Shown one piece after another: positions 44,780 through 57,395 of a stretch of 64,000 nucleotides of DNA. Positions within the stretch are counted from its first letter, which is position 1; each line of letters starts with the position of its first letter. Under the pieces are notes generated by a model. It was not told where the DNA came from. It worked only from the letters and a program-made list of their open reading frames with translations, and made no database searches. Position numbers and translations under genes: made by a program. The stretch lies in NCBI GenBank assembly GCA_029224185.1, contig CM055197.1, forward strand, positions 20,220,827-20,284,826. Direction: 5' to 3'. The stretch is from Karalla daura. Taxonomy: Eukaryota > Chordata > Actinopteri > Chaetodontiformes > Leiognathidae.

Positions 44780-46620
44780 TAAAAGTTTTCTTACAGCCCC
44801 TCACCCAGAGATGGCATTCCCTGTAATAATTGGGGTCCAAGTAGCGAAGCTGCAGGAATCCATTGTGTTTGTTAGTTTTCTTATTAGGGGCAGACTGCTA
44901 TGATATATTAACTTCCTACCTCTCTCATGGCGCTCCCCAGTGGAGGTGTCCAAGTTTTTCCACTTACATGTAGTAATCCTACAAAATCGACCACATCAAC
45001 TTCATTCCATTTGTAATACATGCAGAACAAGTGGATGAAGCTACATTACAAATGCAGTGAAGCTACCACCAATGGTATCCGTGTGGCGGGATTGAATAGC
45101 TAACCCTCGCCATGTATTACGAGTGGCTTTCTAAGGCTAATGGCTTTAAGGGACTCCTATGTCATGAAAATTGCTACACTGATTGAGGACAGAGAACACT
45201 GACACATGATAGGAGCATAGCCCATGGGGAGCCCAAAAGTAAAAGTAGCGCCCCACAGAAACTTTGACCAATCCCCATAAGGTTTTTTTTAAACGTTGTC
45301 ATAGGCAAATAAAAACTGTACAGATACATCCTAAACAGATTTACAAAAAGTCCCTTTACATGTTGACCGTAAACCGACAGGAAGTCGGCCATTTTTAGTT
45401 AAATTTTTTAATTTTAAAACCATCTCCTCCGAGGTTGACCCAATTGGCTTCGAATTTGGTACAAATCATCCAAGCTGAGAAGATTTTATGTACAGATTTT
45501 TTTTTAAGTCAAAGTGTGGCGTGGCCACTAGCGCATGACAAAGTTTGGTTATTTGTCATTAATATTTCAAAATGCTTTTCCGGGCAGGCACTTCATCATA
45601 GAAGCTTCAAAATTGGGCATAATTGCATTGTATGCCTGATCAGCCAGGTAATGGCCTTGTCAATGGGCGTGGCTAAATGTCTCTATAGCGCCACCTTGAA
45701 ATTTTCAAAAACCCCTCCCCATAATGCTTTTTGTGGAGTAGAAAGGTGAAAATGTGTAGGCTGATACAGTTTATTGAGATGCAGATGCAGTTCAATGCAC
45801 CCTATGACGTCGTAATGCACCATGATAGATTTTCTACTATCTTGGATTGAAGTGAAACAAAATTTTCAGCATTCGCACTTTGTGCTATTCTCACAAAAAT
45901 TGTCACACATTGCATTGTGACCACACTGCACAAATACGGAATCCATTTGCCTGCCAAGGCCAATCGAAATCAGCAGCGAAGCCACCACTTGGAGCTCATA
46001 TCTTGGGATGGTTCGGGCGTCACCAAACCAAGTTTGATCTCATGCTTTGAGATCCTTTCCTGAGTCTGCATGATTGCTGTGGTGTCATTCAGCCACTTGG
46101 GTGCAATGTAATTAGCAAAATTGCATTTCTGCTCGTAACCATTGACCAGTATGCCCGATACTCAAAAAACAGTCAGCATCGCAAGCCTCGGATCATGCCG
46201 AGTTCAATGAACCTTATGATGTCAATCCTGCCATATTTCATTGGACACCATATTGGAATGTGTTGAAAGCGAAACAAAATTTTCAGTGGCCGTAAATTTG
46301 TCCATTTCCCACGAAAATCGGCGCAAACTAGCTCCAGCCCAACATGCACAAAAGTTACTTAGTGGTTACTTAGTACATCGGACTTGGCAGCAAAGGTGCC
46401 CTACAGCACGTGGGCTTATATTTCAGGAATGCTTTGGTGCAATGAAACCAAATTTTGTTGCATGCTTCAAAACCCCTTTCCTGAGTCTACAGGATCAGTT
46501 TAGCATCATTTGGCCACTAGGGGACGATGTAATTAGCAAAATTGCATTTTTGCTTGTTAGAACTTGTATTTACAAATTTCTAATTTACACATTTGACACT
46601 GATCACTCCAATTTTCCCAC
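44780..46620. repeat. compound dispersed repeat with an internal direct duplication of about 380 bp
   Basis: Two diverged direct copies occupy about 45760-46140 and 46185-46565. Shared phrases include 'gaaacaaaattttcag', 'cac(a/g)aaaat', 'ggttcgg' or 'ctttggtgcaatgaaaccaaattttg(t/a)t', 'cctttcctgagtct', 'cattt/cagccact' and 'gatgtaattagcaaaattgcatttttgct'. The left part (44780-45740) has phrases such as 'ctatagcgccacctt' and 'catggcgctcccc' that occur in a widespread fish repeat. Coding capacity was not seen. Confidence 0.7.
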
Positions 46621-47199
46621 TGTGTGACTGACAAATTGTGTATCTCTTCCATGATGAGTGGTGTCCACCCACTGCTCTCATGTCTTTTCTTATATCCTGT
46701 AAAAACCGTCATTTGAACAGGATTTCTTTTTTTTGCCTATTTGCCCAAGGGACGATATCGAAAACGTAACCTTTCGTTCATCAAACATGAAACCAATCAA
46801 ATTCCGTTACACTTCCATGTACATAACAACAACAATCAACCATGTGTTGACACCACATCCTGAGAGCATAGAATGATTTTGGAATAATTCAACCAACAAA
46901 AGTCGCTGTAATTACACAACTTCACATTGCTCACATTGCTTCATGTGTCACTTTATACATTTGATTTTTGACCAATATATAGTGTATGGTTTTGACATAC
47001 GACCTGCCTGCAGCTATATTTATATGTATTAATAATATGTATAATTCCCTGTCTTGAAATGATTTTCAACTTATTTTATGTACCTTTTCTTTTAATTCCA
47101 GTTGGCCTTTGGTTTCAAAGCAGTTGTCACCCTCTTTTTCTTATCTTGACTCATTGATCTGACAGTTCAATCCCTCCAACCCCTGAAAGCGAAGTGGTT

Positions 47200-47470
47200 T
47201 ACAGATACAGGGGGTGTAACACCTGCCGATGTAAAAGATGTGCAGAAGTATAATAAAAATGATTACATTAAAAAGTTTTAATAATACAAAACTGCAAACA
47301 TCACACTCAGTTTCCCACAAATGCAACAACTATAACACTTGCAGGGGTCTAATAGTTTGTTGGTCAGTTAAGTTGGGGGGAAGTGAAAATTCTTCACCTT
47401 TTCACTGTTGTAATTACTTCCCACAAATGTAATAATGCAATGAATAATGATCATTGTGGTTGCCTATACA
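47200..47470. repeat. dispersed repeat, copy B (partner at 29440-29745)
   Basis: The second copy of the non-coding family described at 29440-29745. This copy preserves 'gtaattacttcccacaaatgtaataatgcaatgaataatg' more clearly. Confidence 0.6.
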
Positions 47471-47479
47471 CCTGCTAAT

Positions 47480-48820
47480 TTTGACTATGTATTAGAGACT
47501 GAATAAAACCCACTGATGCACTTTTCCCATTGTGTTGCACAGCGATAAATTCCATCAAGACACACCAAGTCCCGGGACTGGTAACACTAAGACACATAGC
47601 TTACATTCTACCATATTTAACTTACATAGCTTTATTAGTCATAACAAAAACTGACAATTCTGATTGGACAACATGATAATGTTATACTGTAGCATTAATT
47701 AGTAATTCTTTAAGTGCTGAAGTGAACTTGATGGGAGGCCTGACTTTAGAATTTAGATGAGAGAAAATGTGTTAAATGAATTGTTTTAAATGAAATAAAG
47801 TTGAAATTTTCAAGTTTTTAAAAAAAAATATTTTTCACATTGACATGTTTTATATTCAATACTCCTAGTTTTGGCCTTTTCTAAAGATGTGAAGGTTTAC
47901 CCACTGATATACGCGCCTTTCTGTTGAAAACAGGCAACAGTGGTTGATATTTTTGTGCTTGGTAGTAAACAATTATGTCTTACCATAAACTTACTAGCCT
48001 CCAGTACTTCATGATTTCATGCAGTTATATTAAAAATATGATTAAGGCAACACTGCAGATCCCACTTAGTGCTATTCAAATGTCTGCTAATTTGGATTGC
48101 AGCAAAACACATGGACCTTCATTCGAGGCAGTAACTTTGTTTCCCCTTTTTCACTCTGTTCTTTTCATTGTAAGACAAAAGATGCATTCTTCATGTCTGA
48201 GTAGTGAATTAGAAAAAAACAATGTAGCTCATTGTAGTGTAGCTCTATATACGTGTAGGTCTTTTTTACTCTTATGTTTCATTTTAGAAAAATACTATAC
48301 TTCACATGACAAGAGAGCATGGTGGGGGCAGTGGGTTATTACACATGTTTTTGTTATTAATAATTTACTGATAAAGCTGCTTTGACACATGACCCGAACC
48401 CCTAATATTTTATGGACAGACCCTCCATTATTTCGGTTCCCACATAAAACTGTGGAAACATTCCTCGATTGGTATTGAATGTTGGTACCGGTATTATTTT
48501 AGCCAACACATGCACTGGCCAGTGTGTTGATAATGTCAATAAAAGTATTGAATCGACTTTATTCATTGCTGACTCACTCATTCTGATGTCATGAGACAAC
48601 ATCCATATCAAATAATAAATTGGGATGGGGCATCAAGTTCCTGGAAGACATCAGAGTACATTTTATTCCATGTGTTCCTTGTCTCTTCCCTGACAACACA
48701 GGTCATGGGATTTTCCATTTTACACAAGACACTGCACTAATTATACAAAAAGACATTCATCTTATTAACAGGGAGCAAGGGTGATTGAGTGAACAGCACT
48801 GGACTGATAGCCAGTTTTAC
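47480..48820. other. gene-free AT-rich stretch
   Basis: Open frames here have no splice context and no recognisable protein features. Nothing else is supported. Confidence 0.4.
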
Positions 48821-48829
48821 CTCAGGTGC

Positions 48830-49345
48830 AGATTTTATGCCTTTGCCTTCAGATCTGTGTATGTGTGAAACAAGCACCCGTACCTCCAAAACATCTCACA
48901 TGTACTCAACCTCTGATGCACTCATTTCTGATCCTATCCATCCATGTCCCTCTCAGAGAGAACCTCGTCATTTTATTCTCTGCTATCTCCAGATCTTGCT
49001 GAACAATCTGGTCAAAAACTCTACTGCCACCTCTTTTAGACACATCCATACCCACGCATGTTTATCATCAGGACCAACCACTTCCACTGCTTTCCACTCC
49101 TCGGCCTCTTCAACACACTCTTCACTTCTCATTTTTACTAATCTTTGCTTGGTTGTCCACAGTGGTCACCTTTTCAATCGTTTGTTCTTATTTTTCCTCA
49201 TTTATCAACTCTTCAAAGTGCTCTTTACATTTTCTCTTTACATTTCTTCTGGTACCTGTCAGTACACTTCCCTTTCTCTCATCCCTACCCTAACTCCTCT
49301 CATTTCTCTCACTGTGCTTAGTCTTTTTCAAAGCTTTGTCAGCTT
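48830..49345 (-). mobile_element. degenerate RTE-type LINE fragment
   Basis: On the - strand the text includes 'VVGPDDKHAWVWMCLKEVAVEFLTRLF' (two adjoining pieces, about 49085-49005). It jumps directly to 'NKMTRFSLRGTWMDRIRNECI' (about 48990-48925). The first resembles the pre-RT 'GPDDIPVEVWKCLGEVAVEFLT' block and the second the C-terminal 'RFSLGVTRMDRIRNE' block of an RTE-like LINE. The whole catalytic RT core between them is deleted. Confidence 0.7.
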
Positions 49346-49489
49346 CCACCCCTTTGTCTGTTCTGTCCTGTCCTCTTGAGCTATTCTTAGATATGTTTAA
49401 TATTTTATTTTATAGTACATTGTTGTTGTGATTTATTAAACTTTTTGTTCATTATTATTAGCATCAATTTTCTGTTATTGTGGTTTAGT

Positions 49490-49745
49490 ATGTATAATGG
49501 CACCCGACAACAGGGGGCAGTGTGAAGCTACTTGTGTTAAAGCCCTGCTGGCTATGTAACGGCAGAAGAAGCTTTCTTTTTCTGATGAGACTGAGCCTTG
49601 TACTGAGATTTGGGTGTCCTAGTGCTATTGATAACTTGTTGTTTCATGTTTGCCAGTCAGGCCACGAGCAATAAAAAGTTAACTTATTTCACACCGTGCT
49701 ATTGTATGTGGAGTGGTTTAATATATGCAGTCTGACTACACCTGC
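49490..49745 (+). mobile_element. possible solo LTR
   Basis: A segment starting TGTATAATGGCACCCGACAA contains 'cagggggcagtgtgaagc', then an AATAAA-type signal (49670-49676) and then about 65 bases ending near 'gactaca'. The TG...CA limits with an internal polyadenylation word fit a retroelement LTR. No flanking target duplication was confirmed. Confidence 0.35.
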
Positions 49746-49749
49746 TCCT

Positions 49750-51980
49750 ACTTTGCAGTCACTGATCTTCAGATAGCAGCGTAGTCCGCTTGTGTGCTTT
49801 TTCCTAATTTCCTAATAATGATAAGTTAACTTATTATTGAAGAAAATAATCATGGGATGTTTGTGTAAACTGTGTTTAACCCTGAAGGTCACTAGCTGTA
49901 ACCTAGGATCTATGTCCTGAATCTCCACTGGTTTATCAGGACAAGCAGACGCTTGCGATTGATGAACATGCAAGCTGTTTTTTAAATGATGAAAATTCAC
50001 AAGTCACTCATGTGCTATATAATATAAAGGAAGCCCTGGTACTGAAGCAACTCTTGCCTATTAACTTGGTGAGGTACAGGGTGGTCTCAGCAACATTTCT
50101 ATATGGGAAATCTGTTCAAGCTTTTCAAAATGGATGATGCGACTACAGCAATTAATTTTGCCTTAACATTGCCTGGCCCCAACCATTGCTGCATAGCAGC
50201 TACAATTTAATTTGAACTGGAACTCGGTCAACCATTTTCTATGACTTTGTAATTGTTTTCCAGTTCTTTACTATCTCCCTTTACTGGCACTTAATGTATA
50301 CAAACAAACTGAGAAGAAAATCCAGACGAGCATATATTTTCTGACTTCTGTGCCTTTCTATCTTTTTTGTAACTACACCCAGTGTATCTGTATAAATTTC
50401 ACTACTGATTATAACACTATAGAGTGTCTTCTCTACATAGATGTTAGGGTTTAGGAGTTATATCCTTGTAAGTTTGTTAAAGTTGCCGCCCAGTCTTTCC
50501 ATCAGAAATCTACAGTAATGTCAATGGGTTAATTCTACACCAATTGCCACTTTCATCTCAGAAAACACTTTGTATTTTGCTTTGTATTGCATTATTTCAT
50601 CTGACTCCAGAATTTCCCCTCATCTTTTAGCCCATATCTAAATTTTTCATTACTCCTTAAAGCGTCACACATTCAAGCAATTAGAACAATCAATCAATAC
50701 CCTGATAAAACGGCTTCTGCAAACTCTAGCTTTTCCTATTCTCAGTCCTTGACTTTTGTCTTTCATCTTCCCGTTGCCTCTAGACTTCTTCAGACCTCCT
50801 ATCCCTGTGAATTTTAGTTTCAGGTCAAGACTGTCTACGGTTGGATTGTTTGAGTCAGTGATGAAGGTAAATTCTGAGGTATTGTACAGACTCACCCAAC
50901 CCACTTACTCAACATATACAAATGAAATTAGTTCTTTGAGTCTCTGAAGCCAGCTGCTATCAGTATCATAAAAGAATGGATGAGAGTGAGGAGCGAAAAA
51001 TTGTAATTACAATTAAATTTACCTTCATCTTCACCAATTATCAGTGAACAGTATCATCCACAAAAGAGCCACACTGTTGAAATTAATTACCTGGATCATT
51101 TAATTAAAAGTATGACAATTTCTAGTAATAGAACCAATTGGCATATTTCATTTCACAATTTACCAAAGCAGTTCTGAAACAGTGGCTTTGTACTGTAATA
51201 ATTAAGGATTTTATCATCTCTGGAGGTATGGATATCTGGTGGAAGTGAGACCACTGTGTTTCAAGGTGCTGAGCAACTTGCTCACAAACTAAGTTCCTTG
51301 TGGAGGGACATACAGGCAGCCAAAATATTTGCTGTTAAGTACGATTTCATATAGCTAATAAGAAAGTAGGATGGATCTGAGTTAGGGCAGATTTTCTAAT
51401 CCCAGTTGAGATGATCAAGGTCAATTCGTTCATCACAAGCCAACTTGACTTTGGGAATTCTAAGCCTTTGAAAAGTCAACATAAAAAAAATACTTTTTCA
51501 GGAAGTAAAGGAAACGGAATAGCTGTAATGCAGAAAATGCAATGACAGGGAGACACAGGAAAAAACTGAAAGCTATCACAATCAAGACCAGCTATGCTTG
51601 TTGTGACACATTTAAATTGAAGCAGTTTTGAGATTGACTCAAGATCAAAAGCAGTTGCAGAAAATAATTGTGTCAGAGAGATTTTTTGGAACAGAGACAC
51701 AGGTGTTTGAATGGTGCGAGGAAGCCTAGGCACTCATCACTTCGCGTAGAAATGATCAGGACTGGGATGGGAATTGGTGACCTGTGAGGCAATAGCACTA
51801 ATAGCACAAGTCACACTTCCTTATATGTTGTTTATGGTTAGTCTGAACAGTGAACCATATGGCTGCTAATTTGAAAAAGGCAAAAGGGAATACTTTATCA
51901 TTAGTTCAGCAGCATTAAAACAAATCAGTGCGATTTCTTCAGTGTTGTCCTTGAGAAATGTAGAATTTAGAAAAAAAATC
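49750..51980. other. gene-free stretch
   Basis: AT-rich. A weak match to the end of the 15040-15790 repeat family lies at about 50140-50210. Nothing else is supported. Confidence 0.4.
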
Positions 51981-51984
51981 TTGC

Positions 51985-52250
51985 CTTTGCCTGGTAGATA
52001 ACTCCATCCATTCATCAGCTGCGGGAATGACAGCTTTGATACGTGCAGGAACATCTCCCTAGGAAGCTGCCCTGGTGGCATCCTTAGCAGATGCCAGATC
52101 CATTTCATCTGGCTCCATTCTGCACTGAGTCTCTCCTGGATGAGTGAGCTTACAGCCCTGAGTCTAAGGGATCCCCCAGACAGCTTGTGGAGAAAATCCT
52201 GTTTTGCTGCTTGTATTCATGAGCTTCATCTTCTGCTCGTGATCCATAGA
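51985..52250 (-). mobile_element. Rex3/RTE-like LINE C-terminal fragment
   Basis: The - strand reads 'QMKWIWHLLRMPPGQLPREMF' (about 52110-52050), matching the 'LRWLGHLIRMPPGRLPREVF' block near the end of fish Rex3-type reverse transcriptases. It is preceded by a frame-shifted 'LSGGSLRLRAVSSLIQERLS' (52186-52125). A short dead copy. Confidence 0.75.
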
Positions 52251-52353
52251 GAAGTTTTCCTTCTGGCCATCTCCATTTTTGTCATAATAGCAAAGAGGAG
52301 TAAATATTGCAAAAACAGTAATATGTGAAATTTGGTAGATTTTGTGTTATAAA

Positions 52354-52395
52354 TTATATATATATATATATATATATTTGTGTGTGTATATATAT
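52354..52395. repeat. (TA)n microsatellite
   Basis: About 12 TA units, then TG and TA again. Confidence 0.85.
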
Positions 52396-52799
52396 AAATT
52401 TGACTTGTACCATGTACAATAAACTATACTTTTCACATTTCATTTATCCGTTAATCTTCCTGAACATCTGGTTTGCAGCTCAATCTCCACCCTTCCCCTG
52501 CACAGATTTTCACTCCATGATAATTTTGGCTCTATGTATAGGCTGTGAGAAGATGATGTGTTTTGCTGTAAATAGCACTGCTATTTCATAGCACATCTTC
52601 GAGAAATCAAAAGCAAGGAGAGTGATCGCAAATAAATAACCATGTTTACTGACGCAAGCTGAGCACAGAGGAACTGCTGAAAATGATATACAATGTCGAC
52701 TGACTTCACTGACTTTGCAGTTCTCAAGTGTACGATCACTGTCACTGAAACCTTTTAACTCCAGTAGTGGTAATTGGCAATTGACAATGTATCCCTCCC

Positions 52800-54150
52800 T
52801 TGGGGAAAAATACTGCTTTATTGACCTGAGACTAAATCAAAACATTTAAAACCTATATAGACCCAAAATAAATCAACTTTTTTTTTATTAGTTTGTTTGC
52901 TTCAGAAAATTTGCATGAGTGACAATAGAATGATTTTGTGGAATAATTTCAATATGCAAGTAGTGGTGTGCACTGTTAATAGTGGCTTTAAAGTTTCACA
53001 ACACAAATTAAAACAAGTAATTGCAGAAAATGTGTACATTTCCAGTGGAGAATGTGTCTGTTCTGTCTTGGTAGAAATATAAAAAGCGATACAGCCTTTG
53101 CCGGAAACTAAAACACTGAAACTAAATGTGCTTCTTATCTTAACACTGACCCTCCATATAAGGCATGAGTTTTATTAGAAACATTTTTTTGGTCTTTGAA
53201 TTCAGTTATCTAAAATGCAATGTGCACTTGTCCACACCTGGGGTTAGATGGAGCATTATGTACAGCGCTATATCCACAGACCTTTTTGTTCCCACCTCTG
53301 GAGATTCCTTTAAAATTTTTCTGCTCAAAAAATAACATATAAGATATTTTTCCATTCAGTTTTCCAATGTGTTGACCTTCTTTTGGTATAGAAACACCAC
53401 CAAGGACAAAACATCACTAATAGGCTTCTCACTCAGATGTTAAGCATAGATACTTACAAGCTTTCAAATGCCAAATAGAATGGAAGGCAGGAATTAAAAA
53501 GAAATATTCAATGACAATAACAGCGTTCAGTAATATCAAATTTTTAAAGTGTTAAGCATAACATAGCAACTCATTCACCACATATATAATATAATCCCAT
53601 TTTCCTTTCCCATAAGATTGTTCTGTAGCCAATGAAAACAGGGTTTGAAAAGGGGAAATCCTTTTTCCATTAGCTCATTTCTGTAGACTTAAGATTTCCT
53701 CTTTACATATCAAAATCATCTCTATCCTGGCAAGACAGAGGTATACTTAATGACATCGGCATTATCTGAGGTTCCAAGTGACAAAACCTGTCAGAGCAAG
53801 AGACTCTTCAGTCATTCATACAGTCCAAGAACAGGGCAGTAATAGCAAAAGTAAGCCTCCAGGCTAATCTCAAAACAGCTCTCCCCACAGCAGGCTGCAT
53901 GTTTCCAGTGTTCATCAAATGAATCTGGTTGCAAGTCATGACAGAAATATGATGCAATCCAAAAAGCCAAAAGAAAAAAAAATCCTTCAGGGATGGATGT
54001 TCAGATAATCCAGACAATAATCCAGTTAATCCATACAATTTGGGTACAATGGTCCAAATTGAGAGGACCTCTGTCCTCAGTCTGCAGTTATCCCTGAAGC
54101 AACAACAATTCTCTGTGGGTCATACCACGTGAACTTTGACACTAAGATGG
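52800..54150 (-). other. probable 3'UTR of the BRINP-family gene
   Basis: Sequence downstream of the BRINP stop on the - strand is AT-rich and non-coding. TTTATT words on the + strand at 53171-53176 and near 52815 are AATAAA signals on the - strand and could end the mRNA. The choice between them is not decidable here. Confidence 0.4.
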
Positions 54151-56149
54151 CTAGCTGCAGAGCTGAGCCAGCTCAGACTCAGGGGGAGCATTGGGGAGCT
54201 TGGAGTTGAAAATCTGAAGAGAATCCTTAATGCGCACCACCTCCCCAGCTGAGAGCTTGAGCCGATGTCGCAGTAGGCAGGAGAAGAGGTCCAGTGGCTG
54301 TGGGGCTGGTGGAGACAAACGGTTAATCCGGTCTCTCATCTCCAACAGCATAAGAAATGCAGCATCCTGTGTACCCTGTGTGTACGGGTAGTCCAGCTGC
54401 AGAATCAGATCTTTGATGCCTTCAGGGTCAAAATGCATGCTGTATCCAAACACTTTGATTGCGTTGATCTTCATGTATCCCAGGTTGGACATCTGATCAT
54501 CCAAGTCCAATGGCTCATAGAAGAGGGTTTCATTCACTGTTGGATCATCTGTAACAATACGACTCCGCAGATAGATGTGTACTGTTTCAAAGAAAGATTT
54601 CCATTTATTGCCCAGAGACAGTGTCCAGTTGTAACACTGTGCTGTAGCCACAGCATCCAGTCGAGTTCTTTCCCAGTCAGGGAAGCCAGGCTGGTTCACG
54701 GGCATGAACCAGCTCTCCGAGTGACTCCCCCCAAACGGATTCACATAGATCACGGGCACGGGCTCCAGTGTTGAATTCTTAGTTGAACATATCTGGAAGG
54801 AAATGCCCATCAGCATGTGAATGAGGTTGGATTTATTTTTATTACTCTTGAGTGTCAGCAACATCCTCTTCCTCCAGGCAGGATTGAACCAACTTCCAAG
54901 ACGAACATCGTTGCTGATGTAAATGGCATGAACCTCTATTCTGTTGTCCAGTCGCTGAAGCAGGTACCGCACCTGGAGAAGAAATCAGATGTCACATTCA
55001 TGCAGTTATACGTGCCCTCACTTGGATACTAAGGCTTTGTCCTTAGGTTTCTAAACTGAAATGTATGACTGTTGTGATTAACGGTACAAACTTGTAAATG
55101 TTTGGTATATTCAGTCAGAGATGGAGGTAAATAGTAAAGAAAATTTACTAGGTACCTACACTCTCATTTCTGTATCTTACCATGTTATTTTTCCCTTTCT
55201 TTTCTGATTCTATCGCAGATTTATGCAACATTACACCACCTTATACTCAAAGACCTGTTTATACATTTGTTTGCCATTCTGTGGTGTATTTCATATTGTA
55301 AATTCATATACTCCTGGGTGTCAGCACAAAAACAAATAAAGAAACAGGTATGAGCAAGCAGTATGAGTTTGCCTCCATAACCTTGAGTGTAATCAGAAAC
55401 ATTGTGCTCCTTCTCCACAAAAGTTTAAGAAAGAAAGAAAATTGCATTATATGAAATTCTGTCACAACCTCCGCATCGGGCATGTCCTGGTCCAAGTTCA
55501 GATAGTGGTCCAGTGAAGCGGCAATGCTTGGCCTGCAGGATCCAAGATGGAGGAGGTTGCCGTGGTGGCAGGCTCCACAGCGGGTTGCGTTGTCAGTGGC
55601 ACAAGAGGAGCAGGAAGAAGAGGAGGTGCTCACGGTACAGGGAATGACGCCCTGGCAGGTGGGCTGCTCCGTGGGGCAGATACAGCTCTTGACCTCCTCG
55701 GAGAAAGAGCCCAGCCCTCCGTGCTCATTGCAGTAGAGCAGAGACTGGGCCTTGTGCAACCAAAACCCAACAGGCCTGCCGAAGAGAAAGAGTTAATATA
55801 CAAAAAATAATGTAGCTGTATCAATAGGGCCCCTTATTTTCCTGTTCTTTCTTGTCTTCCATTATGGCTCAGTACCCAGCAAAATCTGGGCCGCACTGGA
55901 TGGAACATGCAATACTTATTGAAAAACTCTTCTTTTAGCAGATTATGTTATGTCAGTGACATACCATCCAAGGCTACCTGTGTAATTATAATTTAAAAGC
56001 ACATACACAAATAATCATCATCTGAATACCATGGATTAGAAATATATCATTTATATATTATAAATTCTAATTTAATGATACTTATTTAATAATAATAATA
56101 GTGCTTAATAGAAAGGATCATTCAATCAAGGACAACACTTCACCATCTT

Positions 56150-56188
<39 letters not shown>

Positions 56189-56611
56189 ATATTTATATAT
56201 ATTCTACTATAAGTTTAGCAGTTTCCAGACTTAGCTTTGCTTTTCCCTGTAACTTCTGCCTATGGTGAGCATTTAGAGAACATACAGCTGTAATGAATCA
56301 GTATGAGACATCTGCCAACCCCCCAGTAACGAGCAATTACCCACTGCACATTAACATAGCTTTCTGTCACCACATCCCAATGGGTTACCTCTCTCGGGGC
56401 AGAGTGATACGTGGCTGTTTGGGGCAACGCTTGCTCAGGGTGAACAGTTTCCTGACAATCTTCTGGGCTTTGCTTAGCACCAGGGCCATACTAGATTCCA
56501 GCTGGGCATAGCGTCTTTGAAGGGATGTGTCTGTCAGCCAGAACTTGCTGATCATGGAAATATTCAGAAAGCGGTCGGTGGGCAAGTGCCTCAGGAAGGC
56601 TTTGAATTCAT
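54151..56611 (-). CDS. brinp: BRINP-family protein, last three coding exons (5' end not in window)
   Basis: On the - strand the exons are 56611-56389, 55775-55469 and 54972-54151. All are AG/GT bounded with matching phases, giving about 450 C-terminal residues. The first reads FKAFLRHLPTDRFLNIS, then a helical segment to RCPKQPRITLP. The second is cysteine-rich (SCICPTEQPTCQG, then CSSCATDNATRCGACHHG). The third starts VRYLLQRLDNRIEVHAIYIS, continues VYVNPFGGSHSESWFMPVN-type text and YMKINAIKVFGYS, and ends QLCS. This is the family's conserved C-terminal half; the N-terminal signal peptide and MACPF domain are missing. BRINPs are neuronal secretory-pathway proteins that slow the cell cycle when overexpressed. 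I cannot separate BRINP1, 2 and 3 by sequence alone; linkage to klhl20 favours BRINP2. Confidence 0.92.
56150..56202. repeat. (AT)n microsatellite in a BRINP intron
   Basis: About 50 bases of AT repeat with TTT interruptions, about 190 bases past the 56389 donor on the - strand. Confidence 0.85.
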
Positions 56612-57105
56612 CTGCAGGGATAGAGACAGGGAAAAGAAAGGTGAAGAGAATGTGGAAAAAGATAAAATGAAAGATAATTAGACTGTCAAGTAATTAAACA
56701 ATTGAGTAATTAAACAAGATAGAGACGTGAAATGTTTAATCACAGTCGACAAAGTAGAGATAAAACACCTCTGCTTCAAAGCAAAGTTACAGTCATTCAC
56801 CTCACATTGCACTGACAGTGGTATTTTAGCAAAATTGTTATGAAGAAACATGGCTAACATTCAATGATTGCCATTGGTCTTATGTATTGGTCTTATGTAC
56901 AAATGCATGTCATCACAACCTCTAATGAAATCCATTATAATGATCTGCATAGAACAATAAAAGAGTGGTAAAATAGTGACATTTAATAAACATGTTGTAT
57001 TTGTATATAACACTTCTTAGCCTCACAGTGGACATTTGAAGAGGAATATGAAAAATATATCAATATTCATAAACATGAACACTACATACAGAACAAGACA
57101 CCCAC

Positions 57106-57108
<3 letters not shown>

Positions 57109-57143
<35 letters not shown>

Positions 57144-57150
57144 TGCGCGT
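57109..57150. repeat. (GT)n(GC)n microsatellite
   Basis: About 15 GT units, then GCGCGTGCGCGT. Confidence 0.9.
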
Positions 57151-57395
57151 TCGCACACAGGGCCTCAGCACTGGGAGTAAAATTACACTGCGAATGATGC
57201 CAGCATGGAAGGCACAGCTCATGCTGTCTGCTGCTGGCTGTGCCAAGAGTATCCTGGTGCTTAAATCATTGAAATTCTATAATGAGCCAGCAGGAAAATG
57301 TTTTGCCAGTAGGAAGCCTCTGGGAAACTTTTCTTGCAAAGCCAGCTAAGTGAGACCTTCTGGTTTTGTTCTTGGTCTGCTGGAGAATCCTATTC

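Noticed and set aside
48789..49379. 196-codon serine/phenylalanine-rich frame on the + strand
   Set aside because: The - strand of the same region carries recognisable LINE blocks, so the + strand frame is a shadow of a dead element.
55547..55810. + strand open frames over the BRINP cysteine-rich exon
   Set aside because: They are antisense shadows of the exon at 55469-55775.
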